NCBI GenBank assembly: GCA_013398615.1
Contig: VZSR01000514.1
Span: 1,086,165 to 1,150,164, forward strand
Source of the DNA: Brachypodius melanocephalos
Lineage: Eukaryota > Chordata > Aves > Passeriformes > Pycnonotidae
DNA: 64,000 bases
Direction of reading: 5' to 3'
Each line of letters starts with the position of its first letter. Positions within the stretch are counted from its first letter, which is position 1. Positions 1-13,000 of the stretch are shown piece by piece. The notes under the pieces were generated by a model. The model saw nothing but the letters and a program-made list of their open reading frames with translations, had not been told where the DNA came from and did no database searches. Made by a program: the position numbers and the translations under genes.

Positions 1-3000
1 GTGCTCCCTGTACTGGTCTTAAACAGCAAGTGTAATCTGAGAGTTGAAGCATATAGCACTGAACACCCTGGTTAGCTGATCACTACTGATGATTTCCTGT
101 TTAAATCCAGTCCTTCTTGACTTTGTCTCCTGTTGTGCTCCAGTTTTTTAATTGTGTGGAAGTAGATGGGTGAAATGAGAATCTGCAGATCTGGTTCTTG
201 GTTATAAGTATGTTTTCAATAAAAGTTTTTAATGTAGAAGCTTGGCTCAAGGCTTCTTAGTGTTGTGTTCTAAAATAATTTCTAGAGAAGAGCATTCTCA
301 CTACAGCTTTGAACTCCAAGGTTTATACAAGTTTGAGACCCTCTAATTTAATCACCAGAGGAGCTGTTGGTAAAGGAAGCACATATATTCAGAACTGGAG
401 TTGCTAGATCAAAAGGAAAGGTAACTGACTCCAAGATGTGTGGGGAGTCTGTTTCACCCAGGGATTTAAACTGGAATTATCCAGTTACAGAGAAGTGGGT
501 GCATATGTCTGATAACAGGAGAGACAAGCAATAGCAAATATTATCCTGTCACTGATACCAGTTTCACAGGATTTGGGGAGCTGAAGGAAAAGTGCAGTAG
601 GTGTGGAATACTCTTTCTGGCTCTGCTTTTCTATAGATTCATATGCCAGGCATCTTTTTTTGCCAAGGAAACTCCTCCAGGTTTTGTGGGAGAGAGGCTC
701 CCTATTCCTTTCAGACTTGCATTTCTTTCTCAGCATTTCTGTCTTGGCTGACAATTTTAAATGACAATGACCAATCCAGACCTTGAGACCTTGAGTGTTG
801 TTGGAAGCAGGACACCAAGCCAATGGCCAGCTTGAGCCTGTTGTGGTGAAAGCTTGCTGTTGCAGGGAGCCTCTTAAGTGGTGGTTTCTTGGATGACTGT
901 CCCTTTTAGAAGACTTTGTTGTGTTCAGAACTCTGTCTCCTATCTGTAATGGAGAGCTTCAGTCTTGTCTGTGCAATGTATTCCCATGGTGTGCATGTTT
1001 TCTCAAAACTGAGGCCTTGTTGTTCTTTACTGATTTCTGGTTGAGTTTTGGGTTTTGTGACACTGTGTTCTAAACTCTCTCACATAAGCTGGGCATCCCC
1101 TGCCTCCTTTTTGTTAAGAGGGCTTTGGTCCATCTTGACCTAAATGAAAAATCACGGTAAGAGGAGGAACGTACAGGTATTTATCCTAAATCCATTCTTT
1201 CCCATGACAGTCTTGGCCCTGTCTCACTAGAAAGGACCATGACGCCAGCTCCTGCCTTTTGGATGTGTGCATGTTCAGGGCATACTATGGCCTTTGAACT
1301 CTTGTTCAGGCATATTTATGACAACTTTACAAGGCCCTGAACAATCAGAGAGCATGGGTGGGGGCTGGACACTCCAAGCACATCAATCAGTTTCATCCCT
1401 CTGAGCCAAAGCAAAAGTAATCTTTATTTTTCCCTGGGTTGAGAGAGAATCAACAGAGGCAAGAGAGAAGAATGGGAAGGAGTGAATGAGGAACCCCCTC
1501 TGTCACTGGCTAGTGGTAGCTCATTTAAACAGATGGCTTTGTTTTGATTTGGACTCTCCATTTTTTTGTCTCCCCATTAAAGGAGACCTGCAGAGCTCTG
1601 TCCAGAAAGGGAGCAGTACAGCCGCCTGTTCCCACACAAGTGGGGCGAAAGGCGAGAGGCTTTGAGAATTCCCTGCTTCTTTTCCTTGCCTCCTTTTTCT
1701 CTTCCTCCAAGAAATCACAGTTTGAGAATTCCCCCCTACTCCTCCCGTTGGAAAGAAAGACAGAGAAGACATTCTTGACATTCTTTGCAGAGAAAAGGGG
1801 TTAAATGTCTGAATTTGGGGGTCACCATGTTATACAAATTGCAATCTAATCGTTTTTACAAGAACACACGTGTGCTAAGAAAAGGAGCCATGGACAAGAA
1901 AGAAAAGAGGATAGACAACCTTTTTTGTCCTATCTTCTTTTTTTTTTTCCCCTCAAGGTTTTGGACTATTGTCATGTCCTGTCTCTCTCCCCTCCTCACC
2001 CCCGAGAGGGAGAACATTGGTTTTATAGTTAAATTGGTTCGTAAAGCAGAAGGGCTTGGTGCCATTTCTGTTTGTTTTCCCAAATAAAAGCCCCAGCAGG
2101 GTCTCTTTTGCACCGTTGTGGCTTTATTTGAAGAAACTGGCTTTTTCCCATAGCCCAGTGTGTCAGTTTATCCTCTGAACTTAACCTTACGGGAACCCAA
2201 ACAACAAAAACTCGCAGGGTCCCAGAGCTGGAAAGGTAAAGAAATTGTATCTTTTTATTGGACCATTTAAAACGTGTGTGGGCCAATTCAGAGAAAGCAG
2301 AAGAAAAGAAGGCAAAACTCCCTCTTCTGTCTCTCCCCTCAAAACAATCTCAGACCATCGTTGGTGTCTTTCCCCCCTACTGTCTCGAGTCCCTTCAGCT
2401 GCACTGAGGAATCAGAGAGAGGCATTTGCCCTGAAAATCACTTGAAACAGCATCACTGAGCCATTTCACTTGGAGTTGCTCCCTCAAAATTCCCCAAGTC
2501 AGTCCCACACCTCCCTGCAGGAATTAGTCTGGTTTAAATGCGGGGGCAACTTTGGGTAGGATAGAAGAATAACTTTGCCAAGGATCTGCGTTTCTCCCTA
2601 TGTACAGTACGGATGTTGTTTGATCAAGCCTTTCCCTTCTTAGCATAAGTTGCTGCATCCCCTCAGGGCCTCAGCTGCTATTGCAAAGCACCTGGAAGAG
2701 ACAGCAGGTCACCTCTTCCCTTTGGTTTTGGTGCTCTCTCCTAATTGGGTGACAGAAATTGTGCAAATATTGCACTTGGGATAATTATTTTTAAATGGAT
2801 TTGTTTTCCTTTTTCTGTTTGATACTTGTATCAGATATGCCAGTGTTTGGAACCGAACAGGGCTCTTTATACCATTTTTAAAAAGTATATACTTCCCACC
2901 TGTCTTGTTTCAAATAGTTATTGGGGCTGAAATATTGGTTTGGAGCTCTGTTTGGTTTCTGAATCGTCATCTGCTTATGTGCAGTAGATTCTCCTCTTTG

Positions 3001-6000
3001 ATGGATGATCACAGTTCACAGATGGGGATTCCAGAGCAAATGAATTGTCCTCAGTTTTGCACATCTCTGTTTTCAACAGATGTTCAAAACAGCAGTTTCC
3101 TTGGGTTTGCATAGTTATATAATATCAGTTCTAATTGAATTAGTGATCTAATGATCCAGTCATGGGATCACCAGAAACTGAGGGTAGGGAGAAAAATGTT
3201 GTTTCATCCCAGTTTTTGGAGTGTAGTTCTTGTGTACCGGAGACAGCTGGGCAAGATCCTCAGCAAATGGGCAGGTTTCAGGGAAATAGGTGGAGACTTC
3301 TTCTGGACTCTGACTGTCAGAAAGATCTCAGGGAGATTCTGAGCTTTTATGGCCACACAAATAGTTGCAGTGGCTTAGGAGGCTGTATATAACTTTAACT
3401 TGGTGAAGAAACATCCTGTGGATTATCTGGAATACTGGAAAGTGACCATCTGGGCTCTGCCATGACTGATCTTATTTTGTCTTCATATTAGTGACTGAGA
3501 AGGAATAGAACTTGAAGCTGTTTTTAAAAAGAACAAGAACTTAAAGAAACCAGCCTGTTTCTTCCCTTCAATTTGCTTCCAGGCTGCCTGTCTTCTGGAG
3601 GTATCAGGGAGAGCTATGCTCATGGCTAGATTTCTAGCATGGAATGGGAAGAGTAAAATGTGGAAATCCTGAATAAATATCTGATTTTAAAAGTAATTTT
3701 AAAATAAGTCTTGAAGAACTTGGAAATTGATCAGGATGAATCAAGGTATTCTCTATAGTGTCTGAACAAAATACCTTTCATCGTTGGACTCATCAGTTGG
3801 ATACATTTACCAGGCACATGGACTTTGTTTAAACATCTTGTTCTATCACCAAGGAGTCCAGAGCCTAGTGCTAATACAGCTTTCCTGTGCTAGGGATGAA
3901 ATGGGCTGCTGGATTTGCTTTGACTCTGTTCCTTGTGGGCTGGTACTGGATTACTGTCAGTAATATTCAGTCTGTCTACATGCTTAACAGGAAGTAATGA
4001 AAAATTAGGAATATTATGAGATTCCTCGACAGTGGAGGTCTACCTGTGTGTTTGTAGGTGCTGCATTGGTCCAGATGGTTTGTGGTTAAATTGCTGAAAT
4101 TGAGAGTTCTTGCTCTAGACTGATCTTCCCTGAAAACTTGCACTGTCTCATTTGTGATTCTGCTTCACAGAATCAACTGGTCTAGAGTTGTTTCTGTTGG
4201 TGCCACCCAGCACTGGGACTGAATGCGGGCACTTAACCAACACAAACCTGTTTTCAGGGGCTGCAACTCCCACCTGAGAGCTGCTTTGGCTGACCTGTTC
4301 TTGGACCAGGAGAACCAAACTGATTAACAAACAAGCAATGATTTACTTTGCTGCAGTAGCTTGCAAGTATCTGTGCTCATTTTATGCCTATAGAGAAAAG
4401 CCAGTCCTTTTCTTTTTTCCTCCCCTTTTTTGTTGTATTTTCTCTCATTTTTGTTGCCTGGGATGGAAAGGTAAGTGGAGGAAGGAAAACTGGTGTGACT
4501 GTTGAAGTGCTTGGGTACTACTGTGGTGAGAAGGCATGGAGAAACACTGGGAGTGAAGCACCTGGGTAATGCTCAGGGTTCAAGCTGTTGGTGCTGCCTA
4601 GAGCTTGCTGGGGTAGCTCACCTCTTGGGAGTAACTCCTTGCTCCTGCCTGAGAAACTGGAAGAAGACTCTGTCAGTTGGGCAGTCTGGCCCCTTATGCG
4701 TCTCACAGGTAGTCCAAGGATTCCTGTCTGGGAGAGCAGCTGACTCCTCCTCATACAACTCTGGGCCACACACACATCTTGTAGGATGAAGAAGGTTTTG
4801 TGGAAGCCTTGATAAAGGCTGTGTGCATTTCCATTTGTCTTACTGGCTTTGCAGAATGGCAGATGGAGGGGATCTGTGTGCTTAGAAGGGCAGGGGAGTG
4901 CCAGAGCACTCATGTCCCTCCATGTTTCACTCCACAGTGGATCTGATGACCCATCTGTGCTGACCAAACCCCATTGCTCTTGCTCACGGTGCTCAAACCA
5001 TGAGTGCTTCAGCCTCTCAACCCACAGACAGGTGCAGAATTGCTGCTGGGTTGGTTTACAAGTAACCTTCCAAGGGTTAATGTATTGTGAGAAGGTTGCA
5101 AAAAGCTGAAGCCTGGAATCCCCTCGATCCCTTGCCTGGAGAAACACAAAGTCCAATAAGCTAGCACCCCTGGATTCGTGTTGGGGGGGATTAATTCATG
5201 CACTTGATGTTAAAGCTTGTCCGAGAGGTTTGCATGGGGGGGCCATTGCTAGGGCTGGTTGGCCTCTCTAAATGGTTGCTAGGGCCCTGGCATCAAGGTC
5301 CAATGTAGCTGCCCACAGCCACGGTCACGGAGGGAATTACACAGCCACAAAGAAATTGTTATTCTACATAATCTGCTCTTTGGAGAGTGACTGTGGGGAA
5401 ACAGGCTGGCCCCAGCATGCCGCCAGCTCTGTGATCATAGAAGCGTGCTGGCTGCAAAGATCGGCCAGGGCTCGCCTTCTGATCTGGGGACACCAGGGCT
5501 TGAGGTGCTAATCTGCTTTATCAGCGATTTCTCTCTCCTGACACAAAGGTGTTTACTTGTTTTAACATCTCCCAGGACTCTATTTCTCCTTTTGTGTGGT
5601 CTTTATCCCCCGACGAGGGCTTTAGCCCAGATTACAGACAGAATTAAGGCATTTGGCGATGTGCCTCAGAACTGTGTGATGCTGGATCAAGGAGCAGAAT
5701 GTAACAAAATAATGGAGGGAGATGCTGAGAGTGACCCCACTGCGGGATCTGTGCTGTTGGCTTTCAGGACTGCTTCATTGTCCTGAGAACCAGGAGGCTG
5801 TTGGAGAGGGGTGGCCATGCAGCAGAGTTTGAAAAGCAGGTGCTTCAAGTTTTATTGTGTCCAGCATTTTTGATGTAGAGGGTGTGAGGAGAAGGAGAAA
5901 GAAAAAAAAAAAAAGAGAGTTTGCAATAGGTGGTCATTTCAAGCAGCTGGGCACGCCATTCCCAAGAGTCTGTCTTGTCTGAATATCACTGGCTGCTGCA

Positions 6001-6893
6001 GCAGGTGGAATGACACTGGGACAGGCTGTGCCATGTACCTGATCAATGCCGTGTGACCCAGGGAAGGGGCTCAAGCTTCTTCTTGAAGTCTGGCAGGGGG
6101 CGACCTCACCAGGCACAATCCACCTGCTGAGCTGATGGTTCTGCACATGAACAACCAGCAGAGTGATACCACCACAAAGCACCCAGCACAGAGCTTCATG
6201 GAGATCTGGCTTTTGCTCTTTTGCTACAAGCTAGGAATTAAAAAGGAAGAAAGGGTCAAGAAAAAGAGAAAAATCTAGCCTTTGGAAGGTCATCTCCAGA
6301 GCATCATTGGGGTGGTTGCTTTTGACCTATCATGTTCAGCCCCAGATATGGTGTTTGTAGAATGTGATGTAACTGGAGGGGTTTGAGGAGAGCAGCCGTG
6401 GCAGACTGGGTGGGGAGAATCTAATTTGCCTGTGGATCTGTGCTGTGTGTCAAAGATCTAGGGAAATACCCCAGTGAACAGTATTTTGAAGGACAGACTA
6501 TGGGATGGGGTTGAACAGGTAAATGGCTCTTGCAGACTATTTGGAGTCTGACTAAGCTGGGAGTTGTCTCCTATGGAAGTGGAGCCATATAATTCAGAAT
6601 ACTGGTCACATCTCCCAGGGAAAAGGATCCCATTCTGCTGGGGGTCAGCTGTGCCTGTACCTTGGCTCTTCCTTTTTCCTGCTGGTCACCCTCCGTTACA
6701 CCCTTCATAGTTGGTGGCCCAACCAGTAGCAGAAGCTGGGGGTGGGAGGGGAAAACTGTGCGGGCTTTTGTATTCTATTGTATCACAGAAATGAGATCTG
6801 GAAGACTTCTGTGACACCATCTCTGCTCTGGCCAGCTGAACTGGAAGGGCTTTTTGCTCTGAATGACTTTTGCCCTAATGTGTTTCATTGCAG
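1..6893 (+). other. FBXW4: FBXW4 intron (3' part, upstream exons outside window)
   Basis: No exon is supported here. The next exon downstream begins at 6894 in the middle of a codon, so this is intron by inference. I looked for the preceding FBXW4 exon (WD40 segment ending in a Trp-Asp-Leu-Asn-Ser type motif) and did not find it. The intron is therefore longer than 6.9 kb, in keeping with the large FBXW4 introns of mammals. The open frames in this stretch resemble no known protein. Non-repetitive, enhancer-like sequence is noted at about 1500-2450 and 5240-5790. Confidence 0.8.
5240..5790. promoter_or_regulatory. candidate conserved intronic enhancer in FBXW4
   Basis: This is a dense, non-repetitive stretch of AT-containing transcription-factor-like words within an FBXW4 intron, with no coding potential and no simple repeats. 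It contains homeodomain-like TAAT words and ordered, unique sequence unlike the surrounding intron. In mouse, FGF8 limb and brain enhancers lie inside FBXW4 introns, which makes such an element plausible here. I cannot align it to other species, so conservation is inferred from appearance only. Confidence 0.35.
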
Positions 6894-7644
6894 TGGTCAG
6901 CTGTTGACCTGTTTAGGGACCGACTTCCACCGTGGAGCTGGAGTCCTGGATGTGTTCTACGAAACGCCCTCCCTTCTCCTTTCTTGTGGGTATGACACCT
7001 ACATCCGCTACTGGGACATACGGACCAGCACCAGGTGAGCTCCTGGACAGTGTCTGGGAGCTCAGCTCCCCCTGAATTAGCTCCTTCATGCATAGTGGAT
7101 GGAGGAGTGGAGGCTCAGCCCTGCTCTGCTTTGTGTTGCCCTTGCAGGAAGTGCGTCCAGGAGTGGGAAGAGCCCCATGACAGTGCCCTGTACTGCATAA
7201 GGAGTGATAAGAACCATATGATTGCCAGCGGCTCTTCCTACTACGGTGTGGTGCGCCTCTGGGATAAGCGGCAGACTCGGTGCCTGCAGGTGAGCACCGG
7301 TGGCAGACTGGGCAGCAGCAGAGCTTCTCAGCTGCTCTCTGGCAGCCCAGTGTACGTGCCTTGGGGGAAAAAGAAAGAGGGGCTGCTGGGCTGTCTTTGG
7401 GGCTAGTCCACCATGGCAAACCTTACCTACATGCAGGGAAAATCTGCTTTGCTTTGGATCTGTAATACCAGCCAGTGTCTTTGGGCTGACCTTGTCTCTG
7501 AAAGGTTGATTCTCCTGTTTCTTGCAGAGCTTTCACCTGTCTTCACCTACCAGCAGCCCAGTGTACTGCCTCCGTTTCAGTACCACACACCTGTATGCTG
7601 CCCTGGCATCAGCCCTGCACGTCCTGGACTTCACGGCCTCTTGA
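6894..7644 (+). CDS. FBXW4: FBXW4 (F-box/WD40 protein 4, dactylin), last three coding exons
   Basis: C-terminal part of the F-box/WD40 adaptor that presents substrates to an SCF (SKP1-CUL1) ubiquitin ligase. Exons are 6894-7034, 7148-7289 and 7528-7644 (TGA at 7642-7644). All have AG acceptors and the first two have GTGAGC donors; phases agree throughout. The translation reads GAGVLDVFYE, then LSCGYDTYIRYWD, then KCVQEWEEPHDSALYC, then GSSYYGVVRLWDKRQ, and ends HLYAALASALHVLDF. This follows the human protein nearly residue for residue and covers the last two to three WD40 blades, with the Tyr-Trp-Asp and Leu-Trp-Asp strand ends visible. The 5' two thirds, including the F-box, lie outside the window. 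The gene converges on DPCD, as in mammals. No frameshift or missing residue is seen. Identification is by sequence and by synteny. Confidence 0.97.
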
Positions 7645-7897
7645 AGGGCACCACAGCTGCTTCTGGTGACCCCAGCTCAGCAGAGCTGACACTTGGCTCA
7701 GGGAATTGCAGGGTAGGAGAGGTGAGAAAGGCCCACAAAGCTTCTGAAGGGACTTTTTTGCCTGTCAGAAAGCTACAATGAAGAGTGCACAAAGGGCCAA
7801 ACTTTCTCAACCTTACCTGCCTGTTAGTGAAAATAATAAGCCAATTGTCCTTTACCCTTTTTATTTTCTGCAAGTCAGGAATTGTTTTATTAACTGT

Positions 7898-7962
7898 GTT
7901 CCTTTTTTATTTTTCTTTTTCCTTCCTTTTTTTCTTTTTCTTTTTCCTTCCTTTTTTTCCTG
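7898..7962 (+). repeat. polypyrimidine (T/C) low-complexity tract in FBXW4 3'UTR
   Basis: About 65 nt of almost pure T with scattered C. An internal near-duplication of a T5-C-C-T-T-C-C-T7 pattern occurs twice. The tract lies about 250 nt after the FBXW4 stop codon, inside the presumed 3'UTR. Confidence 0.85.
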
Positions 7963-8289
7963 TGGATATATCATTTGAGGGGCAGGTTGAGCAAGGATGT
8001 CCCATCAGCTGTGTGCTGGTCAGTTTGAGATCAGCCAAGCTCTAAGCATGTGAAACAAGACTAAGCTGTGTGTGGGGTGGACTGATTTGGTGGCAGCAAA
8101 AGGTGCCTGGAGCGAGGCCCACCTTTCTCCTTAATTTGCTGTTCGGACAGCTGCTTGTGTTGTCCTTCACAGCCAAGAGCAACAATTGAGCTAAAAGGCA
8201 GAGCCAGCCCTGCTTTCAGTGTCCCGCCCCAAGCTGGCCATCAGGTCAGCCTATGCACTTGGCAGGGCTGAAATGGTTGTGTTTTGCTA

Positions 8290-8295
8290 AATAAA
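8290..8295 (+). terminator. FBXW4: candidate FBXW4 polyadenylation signal
   Basis: AATAAA on the + strand, 646 nt after the FBXW4 stop codon and the first canonical signal I find downstream. It is followed by a TG/T-rich stretch (about 8315-8335) that could serve as the downstream element. Use is inferred. Confidence 0.5.
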
Positions 8296-9969
8296 ACTGA
8301 AAGGAAACAAAAGAGATTGTATGTTTTGTTTCAAGTTCTGAAGGGGCTGTAATGTTACCTGCTGATTGCAGGGGCCTGGGTGGGTGAGGGAGGTTGGACC
8401 TGTTTTCAGACGTTGTCTGTGTGTCTAGTAGATCTCTCTCCCTGGCTAGACGCTGTGACACTGCTGCATTGAAGGCAGTTCCTGGGAGCTTGGATCTCCT
8501 GTCACTTTTTCAAACAAGAATTCAAAAAGTAGGGTCTGTGACTCATTTGGTGCCCGCATAATGAAGCAGCAAACCAGACCAGTATGAACACCTGGATGTG
8601 ATTTACTGGGATCCTGTAGGAACATCCAAGTGGCCTCTGCTCCTTTTTTGTCATCCTTCTGAACCTGACGTGGGTCTCTGAACAACCATAGCTTTCAGTG
8701 TGCTCTGTGCTGATTGGATGTGGATAATGTGCTGTGAGTGAATACAGTGGTGTCTGGAGTCTGGCCCTCCTTGGGGAAGAAAGTGTGGGAACCCTACTTG
8801 ATTGAGTTTGGGTATCCTGGATAGGTAAAGGAGAGGTTTTTATGACAAAGTGAGAGCACTTCTAGGGTGAGCCACTCAGCATGGCACTTTGTTAGTACTT
8901 AATACATTCATTTCCACTGTCAAGAGGCTGTTCTTCCCTCGTGATGCACAAGAATTGGAGGAAAATATTTGCCGGAGCCCCAGACCCTAAGGAATTGTCA
9001 TGGTTTGAAAGCAGCCTCATCAAGGGGGCTATGCTAAGAGCCCACAAGCAGCTGACTTGAAGGTAGGTTTTGTTTGGGTAGTAACTGTTCAGGTATGAAC
9101 TGGGACAGAACAACATTCAGAAATCTAAGCAAGGGGAAGGCTGTTGGAGAGGAGTTGGTAAAGAAGCACTGTTGGGTTGTCCCTGTGCAGTGAGGTTTGC
9201 AATGGGCCCTGTTTGTGCCTTCACAGAAGGATGGGCAGCTGCTGCTCCTTAGCTGGCCAGTGGCCCAGCCAATGTTTCCCCTCCATGCCATACAAATGGA
9301 GGCAGCTGCACGTTGGTTCCTGTGCTCTGCACAGCCCTGTCACATTGTGGATGGCTGGCACTAAGGAAGCAGCTGCATGTCTTCCTCTTTACCCTGTTTC
9401 ACAGGCTGTGCTCACTCAGATCTAGGCATTGATGCTGTTTGCAGAGATACCAAAGTCACCAGAGCATCCTTCTGACTGCATGGACGAGCTGAGTAACTGC
9501 ACAGGAGGGAGCTGCTTCCAAGCACGTCCCAGGTAAGTAATGGGTGTGAGGAAGGAATTCCTGTTTTCCAAACATTACTGCCTTCCACAATGATGGCAGA
9601 TGGAGAATTCCCAAGGTGTCATGTTGCTCCTGGAGGATGAGGACAGGGCTGCTGGTTGTGGATGTGGTGTGCTTCCTTTGCATACTACAGCTTCCCACAA
9701 TTCATAGAAGGATCATTCCATCCCTGGAAGTGTTCCAGACCAGGTTTGATGGGGCTTTGAGCAATCTGGTCTAGTGGAAGGTGTTCCTGGCCATAACAGG
9801 GAGGTTAGAACTAGATGATCTTGTGTTGTCTTTCCAACACAAGCCATTCTATGGATTTATGAAATTGTCTGCATAAATCAGCAGGCCAGGCAGCAGACAT
9901 GTCAACTGCCCTGCCATCTTCCTGGGCTTACAGAGATTCCTCCAAATGGCTCTATTAACAGAACTCATT
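8296..9969. other. FBXW4-DPCD convergent intergenic spacer
   Basis: Spacer of about 1.7 kb between the 3' ends of two convergent genes. Apart from the CR1 fragment at 9715-9862 I see no gene or structured element. Confidence 0.7.
9715..9862 (+). mobile_element. CR1 LINE fragment, 3' end
   Basis: Matches the well-known 3' terminal segment of chicken-repeat-1 elements in sense orientation: the CCATCCCTGGAAGTGTTC word, the GTCTAGTGGAAGGTGT word, the GAACTAGATGATCTT word, and a terminal CATTCTATGG followed by a degenerate tail. It is 5'-truncated, as most CR1 copies are, and has diverged by point changes. It lies just beyond the DPCD polyadenylation signal. Confidence 0.92.
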
Positions 9970-9975
9970 TTTATT
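9970..9975 (-). terminator. DPCD: candidate DPCD polyadenylation signal
   Basis: TTTATT on the + strand, i.e. AATAAA on the - strand, about 75 nt beyond the DPCD stop codon. It implies a very short 3'UTR. Confidence 0.65.
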
Positions 9976-10049
9976 AGATAAGGCAAAATAAACACCATTA
10001 AGCTGTGCCAGAGAGCTGCCCCTCACCTCAGCCTCTTAGCAGCCACTCC

Positions 10050-13000
10050 CTACTGGGTTTTACAGTCTCCATCCCCACTGTTAGCTGCCTTTATCTTCTT
10101 CAGCTCCTTCTGCAGCTGCTCTTCTGCAGCCAGGATCTCCTTTGGCTTCTGGTACTGTAGGACAGAGAGAAATGCCCTTAGCACTCCTGAACTCCTGTTC
10201 AGCCTTTGCTCCAAGCAGACCAACTGAGGCCTGTTGCTGCCAGCCCAGCAAGGGCCCTCCTGCCAAGGGAGGCCTTGCCATTACCAGCTGCCTCCGAAGC
10301 CCATTTAGAGAGGTGGTGCCATCAAACTAGAGACATTTGCCAAGTTATGGAGTGTCTTTTACAGTGCAAGTAAAACTTTCCAGTTAGGTATGGAATCCTG
10401 GCCCCCACCAACCCTGCTGGAATATCCTGGCAAGCAGATCCTTGCTGTGCTCACTGACTGTATGCTCACAAGTGTTTTTTTAATATATATATAAAATACA
10501 CTTCTTTTTTTTTTTAATGCAGAGAGAAGTAGGAATTGTTCCTCTGTCTTCCCCTCACAGGCCTCTCACCCAGCTGCAGCTTAGTGATGGATGCAGGTGC
10601 TTTTTGCAAGGTTTGGTCAGTAGCAAACAGAAGCTCAGGAGGACTCAAGGTGCTCATCTTGGCCCATTTCTTCTGCACATGCAGCCCAGCTCTGCTGCCA
10701 GGTTTCTCACAGAAGGTGTGCCCTCTGTGTAGTTGACTTCTGCACTGAATAAGACAAGCACCTGTTGCTCAAAACCATCTGTCTGCTCCTTGCAACAAGG
10801 AGTGTGTGCACATGTTGCTAGTCTCTTGCTTCCACCATGTGTGTGGAAGTGTTCCCTCACTGACACAAAGCAGAGGTGATTATTTTTTTATTATTTTTTT
10901 TAAGACTGTGAGACCCCAAAGTGCAGCAGGTCCTTGGGCTCTGATGCTCTGAGACAAGAGAAACTTTGTGTCACTGAGAGAGGAGCCTTGCTCAGGCCTG
11001 AAGGAAGAAATACATGGCAAATAGGGCACGACACTCTTCCACCTGCATGTCACCTTGAGCAGCAAGCAGGTCCCCTCCTGCTGCCTGGGATCTCTTGGCT
11101 AGTGTCAGCATGCCCAGTGTAACCTGAAACTCCCACCGACTGTGTGACAGAGAAAGGGCTGCATGGGTGACCCTCAGCTCTGCCTCATTTCCCCATGTGT
11201 AAGAACTTCAGCTTCTTTGTGGACATAAAGAGAAGGGCAGAATGCTGTTCTGTGTGGTTAAAACCTCACCGTGATGATCAGGGTGTTGTTGGCATGGGTG
11301 AAGCTCAGGGCAGCTGCATCCAAGGGGAGGTGGTATCTGTCCAGATCAGGAATAGAGAACTTTTTATAGTACCTACAAATGAGAGAGGAGACAGAAATAA
11401 GGAAGGTGGGGGTTTTATTCTGCCACTAGGAGTGCTGAGACACAGACTGCTGGTCTACCAAGTGTAGATGAGGACAAAAGACCTCTCAGGGTTGGCAGGA
11501 GGCCCTTGTGCCATGTTGTGTGCCTGCTGGTGCCCCCAGGTTAGCAGGAGCACTAGAAACAAACCTCCGAACTGGAAAACAGAGCTGGCAAAGTCCTGAA
11601 GAGCTTTGGTGTGTGACAGCAGGCTTGGGCCCTCCAGCTTGCCTGTATGTGTAGTGCCAGCTATGGTTAAAGATAGACTACTCAGCCCTACCAAGGTGTT
11701 CCTTGTCTTTTTCCCTGCTCATGGCCTCTCATTCCCTCTAGGAAGCAGCTTCCTTTAGCTTTTGTCAAAATAGCTGTCAAAGCTCTTGTGCCATATGACT
11801 CACTTTCCTCTGTGATGCACCATTTTGTGTTGTAATCCTTCCTAAACACCTCTTTTTAACTTCTTGCTGTACTTCCTAGGGAACTTCTTGCTTTGGTGGC
11901 ATGGTGGTGCTGGGGCATATCCCATGGCACAGATTTCCAGGTGCAACTGCTCATCATCACCTAAGCCTCTGCTCTTGCAGCATCTCCATAGAGTCCCCAT
12001 GGTGGCTGTGGCGCTCCTCTGCACTTGCAGCTCTTCTAGTTGTTCCTTCCCTGGTCTCTATCCCAGTCTTTCAATAACATCTCACATCCAAGCAAAGGAC
12101 AGAGAGGTTTTTGCCTGCTAAGAGATTTCCTAAGACTTCACAGGCAGAACCCTATAGACCTGTGTCTGTGTTTGTCTGAGACCTGTTCTTGGCATAGCTT
12201 GCCCTGCATCTGCTGCTTCTCTCTGGGGCTGCACCAAATACACCGGCTTGTGGTCCTATGCCCATCCAGAGGCATCGCTGTGTTCTTAGTCTCTTCCAGC
12301 ACTCTTGTGGGTAATCCTCTCCAAGGAATTGGCCTATAGCTGGGACTGAGGTGCCTGGAGCAGAGCGGGAATAGGCAGTGGCTGCTACCATGAGGGGTGG
12401 TTCTCAATTCAGCTGGCTGTGTTTGAGGCTTGGCCTCCCTAGCTACCTCTGCCCAAATTGCGGTTTATTTTCCAAGTCACGGTGAAAACAGCTACAAAGG
12501 GCAAATGGCTTTCCCGGTGCAGTGGGAGGAATGTACACGGCTTGTTACCGCAGGGCTCAAACCGTTCTGTGTTGTCACTGCTGTCGGTATTTGGAAAAGG
12601 TGGCAGACATGGATAATAAGGGAGATGTCAAAGGTTAAACAGCAGAGATTAGATGAACACAAAGACATGTTAAGGAAGTGTTAACTTCTTACCGATTAGA
12701 CAAAAAAAAAGCAGTACACAGAAAAAACCTACTGTTTCAAAGGGCCTTGGGAGTCATCAATGAAACACCAGCATTCTGCTGCCCCAGGACTAAGGAGAAG
12801 GGGAGAAGAATGGCTTTGGCTGGCCTCAAACTAAAATCTGTGACAAGATCAAAGGAAACCAGATCTGCCTTGCCAACCCCTCCTCCTCTTAACATAACCA
12901 CTGCCTCTCACTACAATAATTGAATCAGGTTTGGCGTTTGGGGAGGTGGCTTTCTAGGTTTGTTTTTAGAGTTCAGTTTAATGGATTTATTTTACAGCAA

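Noticed and set aside
4518..5156. 212-codon minus-strand frame in the FBXW4 intron
   Set aside because: No homology, and the plus strand is also open over part of it; treated as chance.
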